From Leptospira venezuelensis (GTDB taxonomy: Bacteria > Spirochaetota > Leptospiria > Leptospirales > Leptospiraceae): a stretch of 64,000 bases of DNA. The stretch is from NCBI RefSeq assembly GCF_002150035.1, contig NZ_NETS01000007.1, forward strand, positions 248,001 through 312,000, read 5' to 3'. Position 1 is the first letter of the stretch. Every line of letters begins with the position of its first letter. The position numbers and the translations under genes were made by a program. Under the pieces are notes generated by a model. It made no database searches and was not told the origin of the DNA. It saw only the letters and a program-made list of their open reading frames with translations. Shown piece after piece: positions 56,392 through 64,000 of the stretch.

Positions 56392-56636
56392 TGTAGGAGT
56401 TCCTACATTTGTATAGGAATTACCCCCTCCCAATCCCGCGACCCATAGGAAGTGGATTCCCGAAGGGTAGCTGAGCAAAGCGAAGCTAAAGTTTAAATCA
56501 GACAAGTTGCACCGTGTCGGACAGAAACGTTCGGGTGGAGGGGAGTGGCCCGTGGGAGAGCCCGGTCCCCTTTAACACAAATTCCTTTCTTCGTCAATAA
56601 GATCTTCTCACTAACTTTCATGTTGGAATTCCAACA
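56392..56636 (+). repeat. Palindrome-bounded intergenic repeat, copy C (with insertion)
   Basis: Bounded by TGTAGGAGTTCCTACA (56392-56407) and TGTTGGAATTCCAACA (56621-56636), and 245 bp long. The hairpin arms ACCCCCTCCC (56422-56431) and GGGTGGAGGGG (about 56533-56543) are pushed apart by about 95 extra bases with no match in the other copies. The core GAGTGGCCCGTGGGAGAGC and TCGTCAATAAGAT block follow. It begins 22 bases after the stop of the GAF gene. The rest of this 406-bp gap is the promoter of the ArsR gene. Confidence 0.85.
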
Positions 56637-56728
56637 TCGACGATATTTCAGACCTTCTCCGCTTTTTTAAATCTTCCTTAAAATTTCAACTTTCCTCCTC
56701 CAAAATTTGGGTTCTAAACGATATATCT

Positions 56729-56771
56729 ATTTAATTAAATATTGACTTAATTAAACGGATGTTTAAATAAT
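56729..56771 (+). promoter_or_regulatory. Promoter and probable operator of the ArsR cassette
   Basis: TTGACT at 56742-56747 with AATAAT at 56766-56771 (18-bp spacing) makes a sigma70-type promoter. Two TTAATTAA 8-mers (56731-56738 and 56747-56754) flank or overlap the -35 box; the first sits within ATTTAATTAAAT. This arrangement fits autorepression by the ArsR protein encoded just downstream. The ATG at 56777 lies almost at the expected transcript start and lacks a ribosome site. Confidence 0.55.
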
Positions 56772-56776
56772 GGATT

Positions 56777-57575
<799 letters not shown>

Positions 57576-57613
57576 TCGACCGGCGATATTTCTCGCAGAG
57601 GGAAATTCTAATA

Positions 57614-58222
57614 ATGAAACAAAAGACAATGTTGCAATTAGCATACTTATTAAGTTTTGCATTTCTGTTTGGTTGCGCTACTTCTCACTTCACTGAAGGA
57701 TCTTCGCCGGAAACTTCTGGAAATGGTACGTTTATCATCAGTCATTCTTTCGATGCGGATACAAAGACGGTCTTTGAAATGTGGATTAAGCCGGATCGAT
57801 TTGTGAAATGGTTAGGGCCAGCCGGCGCTTCTATGACCTTCATCAGTGTTGGAGTGAGAGAGGGTGGAACTTCACAATGGTCAATGACTACAGCCGACGG
57901 AGTTACTAAATACGGTAAACTCAATTATAAAAAGATAACCCCTAATAATCTTTTGATCTATGCTCAGAACTTTTGTGATAAAGAAGGAAATCTATCAAAA
58001 CCCCCCTTCGCTTCGACCTATCCGGATATGCTTTTGACCACTGTAACCTTTACGGGAGAAAGTAAGAAAAAGACAAAAGTAACAGTAAAATGGGAAGTTT
58101 TCGGAGAAGCTACGGATTCGGAACGCCAAACTTTCAATGGAATGAAGCCAGTTATGACAGTAGGTTGGAATAGCTCTTTCGAGAAGTTGGATGTTTTGTT
58201 GAAGAGAAAAAAGTTACTCTAA
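57614..58222 (+). CDS. Lipoprotein with SRPBCC/AHSA1-like domain
   Basis: A 202-residue protein. The leader LAYLLSFAFLFGCATSHF gives a lipobox with Cys21. The mature part has the same fold pattern as the preceding gene: ISHSFDADTKTVFEMWIKPD, RFVKWLGPAGASMTF, GGTSQWSMTTADGVTKYG and GWNSSFEKLDVLL. It is thus an exported paralogue of a family normally found in the cytoplasm. It lies 38 bases after the AHSA1 gene and likely shares its transcript. A repeat copy follows. Confidence 0.82.
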   Translation: MKQKTMLQLAYLLSFAFLFGCATSHFTEGSSPETSGNGTFIISHSFDADTKTVFEMWIKPDRFVKWLGPAGASMTFISVGVREGGTSQWSMTTADGVTKYGKLNYKKITPNNLLIYAQNFCDKEGNLSKPPFASTYPDMLLTTVTFTGESKKKTKVTVKWEVFGEATDSERQTFNGMKPVMTVGWNSSFEKLDVLLKRKKLL

Positions 58223-58239
58223 GTTGAGAGCAATTATAT

Positions 58240-58388
58240 TGTAGGAGCTCCAACATTCGTATTAAGATCGCCCCCTCCCTGCATTGGGTGGGGGGAGTGG
58301 CTCGTGGGAGAGCGCTTACACGCCTACCACAAATCCTTTAATCCGTCAACGAAATCCGCGTACACAAATCCATGTAGGAGCTCCAACA
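58240..58388 (+). repeat. Palindrome-bounded intergenic repeat, copy D
   Basis: A 149-bp unit with identical near-palindromes TGTAGGAGCTCCAACA at both ends (58240-58255 and 58373-58388). It holds the CCCCCTCCC/GGGTGGGGGG hairpin, the core GAGTGGCTCGTGGGAGAGCG and CCGTCAACGAAATCC. It lies between the convergent AHSA1-like lipoprotein gene and carA. Confidence 0.88.
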
Positions 58389-58413
58389 AACGAAGCCATC
58401 CCACTTACGCCGA

Positions 58414-59502
58414 TTACTTCTTCTTAGTAGAATCGACTAGATCGTAAAACTTCTGGAACAAATATCTACTGTCATTTGGACCAGGAGAACTTTCCGGGTG
58501 ATATTGAACTGATAAGAGAGGGTATCCTGATTTCAAAATACCTTCTACAGTATCGTCATTCAGATTGATAAAAGAGATAGGTTCTTTTTCAGAAGGTTCT
58601 GCAACCACAGCAAAACCATGGTTCTGAGAAGTGATCTCCACTTTACCAGTCTCCAAACTTTTCACAGGTTGGTTTCCGCCTCTATGACCGAATTTCATTT
58701 TTTCAGTCTTCTTTCCTAAGGTCAGACCAATGATCTGATGACCTAAACAAATCCCGAAAAGAGGATAATTATTTTCTAATATAGCTTTTGTAGAATCGAT
58801 CGCGTAAGTGCAGGCTGCAGGATCTCCAGGACCATTAGAAAGAAAGAATGCATCTACTCCATCTTTCATAATTTCCGAAGCAGGAGTTTGAGCAGGATAA
58901 ACAGAAACTGCGAAACCTGCTGCATCCAAAAGTCTAAGAATGTTTGTTTTCACGCCGTAATCATAAACAGCGAGTTTGTATTTTTTTCCTACTTTTGATC
59001 CGAACTCATACTTTTTATCAGTTGTAACAACCTTCGCTAGGTCAGCGTCTGCAATCCCAGGGAACTTCTTCACTGCTGCTAAAAATGAATCAGAGTATTC
59101 GTTTGCGACGAAGATTCCACCATTAGGTGCACCGTTTGTCCGAATGAAGCGAGTCAACTTTCGAGTATCGATTCCTTGGATCCCAGGGATTTTATAATCT
59201 TTTAAAAATTGAGATAATGTCTTTTGAGCTTTGAAGTTGGAAGGACGATCCACATATTCTTTTACGATCATTCCTGACGCTTGGATCTTTCCGGATTCCA
59301 TGTTTTCAGGATGGATCCCGTAGTTCCCGATCATCGGATAAGTAAGAGTTACGATTTGGTTGGCATAGGAAGGATCGGTTAGAATTTCCTGGTAACCCGC
59401 CATAGAAGTGTTAAAGACGATTTCCCCGACGGACTGGGTTTCGTAGCCGAAGGATTCACCTTCGTATACGTCCCCGTTTTCTAAAACCAAGAACGCTTTC
59501 AT
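58414..59502 (-). CDS. carA: Carbamoyl-phosphate synthase small subunit
   Basis: A 362-residue glutaminase subunit that feeds ammonia to CarB. It starts MKAFLVLENGDVYEGESFG at ATG 59502, the normal family start; the frame is open 15 codons further to a GTG. The N-terminal domain has FNTSMAGYQEILTDPSY. The class I amidotransferase part has the nucleophile in FGICLGHQIIGL and His/Glu in QYHPESSPGP. It is divergent from thrS and 48 kb from carB. Confidence 0.96.
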   Translation of the reverse strand: MKAFLVLENGDVYEGESFGYETQSVGEIVFNTSMAGYQEILTDPSYANQIVTLTYPMIGNYGIHPENMESGKIQASGMIVKEYVDRPSNFKAQKTLSQFLKDYKIPGIQGIDTRKLTRFIRTNGAPNGGIFVANEYSDSFLAAVKKFPGIADADLAKVVTTDKKYEFGSKVGKKYKLAVYDYGVKTNILRLLDAAGFAVSVYPAQTPASEIMKDGVDAFFLSNGPGDPAACTYAIDSTKAILENNYPLFGICLGHQIIGLTLGKKTEKMKFGHRGGNQPVKSLETGKVEITSQNHGFAVVAEPSEKEPISFINLNDDTVEGILKSGYPLLSVQYHPESSPGPNDSRYLFQKFYDLVDSTKKK

Positions 59503-59556
59503 TAAGGACAGGCTTTCGCACCGAAGGCAAGGGTCAAGTGGAATCACCCAGAATTT

Positions 59557-59572
59557 TGTAGGAACTCTAACA
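59557..59572. repeat. Solitary copy of the repeat-end palindrome
   Basis: TGTAGGAACTCTAACA matches the 16-bp end sequence of the four dispersed repeats except for one broken pair, but no core lies beside it. It occupies the short carA-thrS divergent promoter region. Confidence 0.5.
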
Positions 59573-59620
59573 GGCTTGCGAAAAAAACCACGTATCGACG
59601 GAATGGAAGCAGGGGTAGCT

Positions 59621-61576
59621 GTGGCAGTTCAAAATCAGTCAGTCAAATTTATCTTACCGGATGGAAGCTCTAAAGAAGTATCCGCCGGTTCTTCCTATAA
59701 GGATTTTATAGAATCCCAACTTCCGTTCTTAAAGAACAAGGCGTTAGCAGTCCGCCTGGATGGCACAAACGTTTTGGATTTGAGCCGGACTATTGATTCC
59801 ACAACCACCCCAAACACAACACCTAAGCTGGAAGTTTTAACCTTCCAAGACAAAGAAGGTTGGGAAACCTTCCAACATTCCGCTGCACACTTGCTCGGGA
59901 TGGCGGTCCAGAATTTATACAAAGATGCAAAATTAACCGTGGGTCCTGTGATCGAGAATGGTCCTGGGTTTTTCTATTACGATATCGATTTCACAGAGAC
60001 TGTGATCACTCCGGAAGATTTTCCTAAGATCGAAGCAGAGATGAAGAAGATCGTAGATGCGGATCACGAAGTTTTCCGCAAAGTCTGGGATAAAAAGGAA
60101 GCAATCTCCGTTTTTGAAAAAATGGGAGAGGACTACAAGATAGAGATCGTTGGCCAAATTCCTGATGATAAAGTTTCTATCTACGGGATGGGAGAATGGT
60201 TCGACCTTTGTAGAGGACCTCATATTCCACGCTCTGGATTTTTAAAAGCATTCAAATTAACTGCACTTTCTGGAGCTTACTGGAAGGCGGACAAAAACAA
60301 TCGTATGCTCACCCGAATTTACGGGATCGCATTTCCTAGTAAGAAGGAATTGGACGAATATGTTTTCCAGCTGGAAGAGGCTAAGAAAAGAGACCATAGA
60401 AAAATCGGAAAAGAAATGGATCTATTCTCCTTCCAACCGGAGGCTCCTGGTTTTCCTTTCTGGCATCCTAAGGGAACTACTCTTTGGAATGCATTAGCGG
60501 ATTATATTCGTAAAGAATGTGCGAAACGTGGATACCAGGAGATCAAAACTCCTGCAGTACTTTCTTCCGAGTTATGGAGAAGGAGTGGCCACTGGGACAA
60601 CTTCAACGAGAACATGTATTTTGTTGATATCGACGAAGAAGAGTTCGCGATCAAACCGATGAACTGTCCTGGTTGTAGTTTGATCTATAAGCACCATCTT
60701 CATTCTTATAGAGAACTTCCTCTTAGATTCGCGGAATTAGGGAGTGTACATCGCCATGAGTTGCATGGAGTTCTTCACGGACTTTTCAGAGTAAGGGCAT
60801 TTACCCAAGATGATGCGCATATCTATGCGCCTTTGGAATATCTGGAAACAGAAGTATTGGATATCATTGACTTCACTTTTAATGTATATAAGAAGTTCGG
60901 ATTCCAAGAATTTAAAACTTATATTGCTACTCGTCCGGAAAAGTCCCAAGGTAAGGATGAGGATTGGGAGTTTGCAACCAACGCTCTCAAACAAGCCTTG
61001 GAAAAAAGAAATATTCCATTCTCCATTAAAGAAGGAGAAGGTGCATTCTACGGACCTAAGATAGAATTTAATATCAAGGATTCTATTGGAAGGATGTGGC
61101 AATGTGGAACTGTCCAGATAGACTTCTCCATGCCGGATCGTTTCGAATTAGATTACACTGATTCTGATGGCGCTAAAAAAAGGCCGGTTATGGTCCATAG
61201 AGCGATCTATGGTTCCTTGGAAAGATTTATTGGGATCCTAATCGAACATTTCGAAGGTAAATTCCCTCTTTGGCTTTCTCCTAATCAGATACGTGTTCTA
61301 ACCGTAACCGAAAATGTGCAGGAATATGGATCCCAGATCTTAAAAGATCTGATCGATTTAGGTTTCAGGGCAGAAGGGGATTTCAGAAATGAGAAAATCG
61401 GTGCCAAGATCCGAGATTCTATCCTGAAAAAGGCAAATTACCTTCTGGTATTGGGCCAAAAGGAGAAGGATAGCAGCACTGTTGCGGTCCGAAAACGAGG
61501 CTCAGAAGAAACAATTTCTATGTCATATTCTGAGTTTCGTTCTTTGTTGGAAAAGGAAGTCTCGGAAGGACTTTGA
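59621..61576 (+). CDS. thrS: Threonine--tRNA ligase
   Basis: About 651 residues. An N-terminal TGS domain (VKFILPDGSSKEVSAG) and the editing domain with HSAAHLLGMAVQ and a later YCxxH-like DLCRGPHIPRSG come first. The class II catalytic core includes KPMNCPGCSLIYKH (zinc-binding Cys), RFAELGSVHRHELHGVLHGL and GTVQIDFSMPDRF. The anticodon-binding domain closes the protein (RVLTVTENVQEYG). The frame opens at TTG 59576. GTG 59621 has AGGGG five bases upstream and is preferred; ATG 59603 is also possible. It begins a thrS-infC-rpmI-rplT block. Confidence 0.95.
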   Translation: MAVQNQSVKFILPDGSSKEVSAGSSYKDFIESQLPFLKNKALAVRLDGTNVLDLSRTIDSTTTPNTTPKLEVLTFQDKEGWETFQHSAAHLLGMAVQNLYKDAKLTVGPVIENGPGFFYYDIDFTETVITPEDFPKIEAEMKKIVDADHEVFRKVWDKKEAISVFEKMGEDYKIEIVGQIPDDKVSIYGMGEWFDLCRGPHIPRSGFLKAFKLTALSGAYWKADKNNRMLTRIYGIAFPSKKELDEYVFQLEEAKKRDHRKIGKEMDLFSFQPEAPGFPFWHPKGTTLWNALADYIRKECAKRGYQEIKTPAVLSSELWRRSGHWDNFNENMYFVDIDEEEFAIKPMNCPGCSLIYKHHLHSYRELPLRFAELGSVHRHELHGVLHGLFRVRAFTQDDAHIYAPLEYLETEVLDIIDFTFNVYKKFGFQEFKTYIATRPEKSQGKDEDWEFATNALKQALEKRNIPFSIKEGEGAFYGPKIEFNIKDSIGRMWQCGTVQIDFSMPDRFELDYTDSDGAKKRPVMVHRAIYGSLERFIGILIEHFEGKFPLWLSPNQIRVLTVTENVQEYGSQILKDLIDLGFRAEGDFRNEKIGAKIRDSILKKANYLLVLGQKEKDSSTVAVRKRGSEETISMSYSEFRSLLEKEVSEGL

Positions 61577-61597
61577 ACTAAATTCTACTTGATGAAC

Positions 61598-61636
61598 TAG
61601 GCTATCCGTAGAGAAAATCGCTTGAAAGCTAGCCTA
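61598..61636 (+). promoter_or_regulatory. Inverted repeat in the infC leader
   Basis: TAGGCTA (61598-61604) pairs with TAGCCTA (61630-61636) around a 25-base loop in the 93-bp thrS-infC gap. Leaders of infC-rpmI-rplT operons are often regulated by L20 or by IF-3; this hairpin is a candidate only. Confidence 0.3.
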
Positions 61637-61669
61637 CTAGCCAAAAAATTGGAAAAAACCGGAGATTGA

Positions 61670-62218
61670 ATGCAGAAGAGGCCTCAACCGAAACCCACCG
61701 ATAAACTATTTACTCATAGAATTAATGAGAAAATTACAGGGGTAGCCCAGGTAAGATTGGTGTCGGACGACGGTGCAATGATCGTTTCTTTTGACGAGGC
61801 TTTACGGCGCGCTAAAGAAGAGAACTTGGACCTGGTAGAAGTATCGGGCGACCAAGAGATTCATGTCTGCAAGATCATCGATTACGGTAAATATAAGTTC
61901 GAACTACTTAAAAAGAGTAAGGAAGCTAAGAAGAAACAACACGTAATCAACGTAAAAGAAGTTAAGATCCGTCCAAGGATCGAGCAACATGATTACGATA
62001 TTAAAAGACGCCACGCTCTGGAGTTTCTTCAAAAAGGGGACAAAGTTAAAGTCAGCCTTCGCTTTCGTGGTCGTGAAATGATGCATTCCGAACTCGGAAT
62101 GAATGTAGTCAATCGAATGGTAGAAGATTTGAAATCGGTCGGTACTCCGGAAAGAGAACCAGTGTTAGACGGCCGCCAAATCGTTGTAGTTATAACACCT
62201 CTTGCTGTAAAGCAATAG
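61670..62218 (+). CDS. infC: Translation initiation factor IF-3
   Basis: A 182-residue IF-3. The N-domain has HRINEKITGVAQVRLVSDDG and the linker KYKFELLKKSKEAKKKQ. The C-domain has VKEVKIRPRIEQHDYDIKRR, FLQKGDKVKVSLRFRGREM and the final VVVITPL. It keeps 30S subunits free and checks start codons. The start is a normal ATG with GGAG upstream, not the AUU of E. coli. Confidence 0.97.
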   Translation: MQKRPQPKPTDKLFTHRINEKITGVAQVRLVSDDGAMIVSFDEALRRAKEENLDLVEVSGDQEIHVCKIIDYGKYKFELLKKSKEAKKKQHVINVKEVKIRPRIEQHDYDIKRRHALEFLQKGDKVKVSLRFRGREMMHSELGMNVVNRMVEDLKSVGTPEREPVLDGRQIVVVITPLAVKQ

Positions 62219-62251
62219 AGTAAATATTCAGGAATTATCGAGGTAGGGGAA

Positions 62252-62455
62252 ATGCCTAAGCTTAAAACAAATAGAGCCGCAGCTAAACGGTTCAAGTTTT
62301 CCAAAAATAATAAAATAAAACGGAAGAGTATGAACACCCGTCACATTCTTACCAAAAAAGGACCTAAAAGACGTCGTCGTCTTAGAGGAATGACTTTGGT
62401 AGTGGATGCGGATTGGAAAGCAATCGTTAGACTCATGCCTTACGGAGTTCGATAA
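62252..62455 (+). CDS. rpmI: 50S ribosomal protein L35
   Basis: A 67-residue basic protein with the L35 pattern: PKLKTNRAAAKRFKFSKNNK and MNTRHILTKKGPKRRRRLRG. It sits between infC and rplT, as in most bacteria. A GAGG/AGGGG site precedes the ATG. Its TAA overlaps the ATG of rplT by one base. Confidence 0.97.
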   Translation: MPKLKTNRAAAKRFKFSKNNKIKRKSMNTRHILTKKGPKRRRRLRGMTLVVDADWKAIVRLMPYGVR

Positions 62456-62808
62456 TGCCACGCGCAACAAACGGAACCATACACAAGAATCGTCGTAAAA
62501 AAATCCTAAAAACTGCAAAAGGTTTTAGAGGAGCAAGATCCAAGCTTTACAGAACTGCGAAATCCGCAGTAATGAAAGCGGGCCAATGGGCGTATAGAGA
62601 CAGAAGAGCAAAAAAACGCGATTTCCGTAAACTTTGGATTATCCGTATTAATGCTGCTGCTCGTGAGGCTGGACTTTCTTATTCTCAATTCATGTATGGA
62701 TTGAAAAAAGCCAATATTTCTTTGGATAGAAAAGCCCTGGCAGAACTTGCATTTAACGACAAAGAAACTTTCAACGCTCTAGTTGAAAAAATCAAGGTAG
62801 CGGCGTAA
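62455..62808 (+). CDS. rplT: 50S ribosomal protein L20
   Basis: A 117-residue L20 with HKNRRKKILKTAKGFRGARS, YRDRRAKKRDFRKLWIIRIN and LDRKALAELAFNDKETF. It binds 23S rRNA early in 50S assembly and can repress its own operon. A one-base stop-start overlap with rpmI couples translation. Two hairpins follow, the second an intrinsic terminator. Confidence 0.98.
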   Translation: MPRATNGTIHKNRRKKILKTAKGFRGARSKLYRTAKSAVMKAGQWAYRDRRAKKRDFRKLWIIRINAAAREAGLSYSQFMYGLKKANISLDRKALAELAFNDKETFNALVEKIKVAA

Positions 62809-62825
62809 TCAATATTAGCCCTTAG

Positions 62826-62888
62826 GAAGGTCCGGTTTTTCGGATCTTCCCGCCTGAAAAAGCCCGTAATTCTACGGGCTTTCTTCGT
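62826..62888 (+). terminator. Terminator of the thrS-infC-rpmI-rplT block
   Basis: A first hairpin (GAAGGTCCG with CGGATCTTC, 62826-62849) is followed by a second, AAAGCCCGTA (62859-62868) with TACGGGCTTT (62873-62882), and then a T-rich stretch. Confidence 0.85.
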
Positions 62889-63041
62889 TTTTAGAAAAAA
62901 AGGTTTTTCTCTTTTTCAGAAAGATGAAAAATGGGATGGATTTTGCCGATTTGGCGGGTCGGAAATATTTAGGCGGAATTTCGCTCTAAGTGTAATTTTA
63001 TAAAATAAACCACTCCGATAAAGGAGAACGAGGTTCGCACT

Positions 63042-63710
<669 letters not shown>

Positions 63711-63715
63711 TTTTT

Positions 63716-64000
63716 ATGAGTGAAAGAGTCAAAGCTCGGATACTGGGCGACGACTATACCATCGTAGGCGATACCGATCCGGAGTATATCCATAGGCTCG
63801 CCGAATTGGTGGACCGAAAAATCCGTGAGTTACAATTGGGAATGCCTAATGCTCCTAAATTGAAACTCGCGGTGCTCGCTGCTTTAAACTTCGCAGACGA
63901 ATTGGAACAATCCAAAAATCAATCAAGCGACTCAGGACCTTCTTCTCCAGAAGCGGAAGAAAAGACCAAAAAATTGATCACTCTTTTGGAAGAAGGTCTG
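63716..64000 (+). CDS. zapA: Cell division protein ZapA, 3' end outside the window
   Basis: The frame from ATG 63716 is open for 95 codons to the window edge. MSERVKARILGDDYTIVGDT, then DPEYIHRLAELVDRKIRELQ, and LAVLAALNFADELEQSK fit the ZapA domain, which binds FtsZ and bundles its filaments. Some of the C-terminal helix is beyond the end. It follows the acidic coiled-coil gene by five bases. Confidence 0.9.
   Translation, partial: MSERVKARILGDDYTIVGDTDPEYIHRLAELVDRKIRELQLGMPNAPKLKLAVLAALNFADELEQSKNQSSDSGPSSPEAEEKTKKLITLLEEGL

Overview
The window is chromosomal DNA from a spirochaete, almost certainly a Leptospira. The signs are a spirochaetal fliK-flgD-flgE hook block, many lipoproteins with loose lipoboxes, a 7TM-DISM receptor, NTE-like, HD-GYP and LytS/LytTR signalling proteins, and moderate G+C. 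Its dispersed repeats make me think of the P2 (formerly intermediate) clade, but that is only a tentative guess. I see no rRNA, tRNA, CRISPR array, prophage or insertion sequence. The few accessory-looking items are a Phd/VapC toxin-antitoxin pair, an ArsR/AHSA1 cassette and four copies of a short palindrome-bounded intergenic repeat.

Layout, left to right. 1-1183 is the N-terminal part of a minus-strand 7TM-DISM receptor. 1410-2051 is a Phd/VapC-type module with a promoter abutting its start codon. 2096-7145 holds small hypotheticals, rsmD and a membrane alkaline-phosphatase-superfamily transferase. 7216-10527 is carB, whose partner carA lies 48 kb away at 58414-59502. 10536-11859 holds three small unknown genes. 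11983-15622 is fliK-flgD-flgE. 15781-22731 carries an NTE-like patatin protein, an HD-GYP protein, murD, a STAS protein and trpC. 23087-24157 encodes a TMEM43-like membrane protein. 24581-34719 is a block of three very large lipoproteins, two of them tandem paralogues with a Big_5-like Ig domain. 34783-38978 is an outer-membrane protein plus a FecR/CxxCH protein, divergent from a LytS/LytTR two-component pair. 39179-42292 is a minus-strand cluster (aldolase-like, TetR, CorA, SDR). 42479-51258 holds a lipoprotein, lepB and the complete F-type ATP synthase operon. 51452-56370 is a very acidic repeat protein coupled to a GAF/degenerate-GGDEF protein. 56777-58222 is ArsR plus two AHSA1-type genes. 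59621-62808 is thrS-infC-rpmI-rplT. The window ends with an acidic-tailed coiled-coil protein followed by zapA.

Most interesting points. (1) A roughly 150-bp repeat occurs four times. It is bounded at both ends by a 16-bp palindrome (TGTWGGARYTCCWACA) and carries a conserved GC hairpin core. All copies have the same orientation and each starts 6-22 bp after a stop codon. (2) The 890-residue acidic protein carries about a dozen short motifs resembling the FliM N-terminal CheY-binding peptide (LSxxEIDxLL). (3) FlgE has no cysteine. At the position expected for the spirochaetal lysinoalanine cross-link cysteine it has serine, while the partner lysine is kept. (4) The 'sulfatase' has threonine at the catalytic position. 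(5) A FecR protein ends in a haem-type CxxCH motif.
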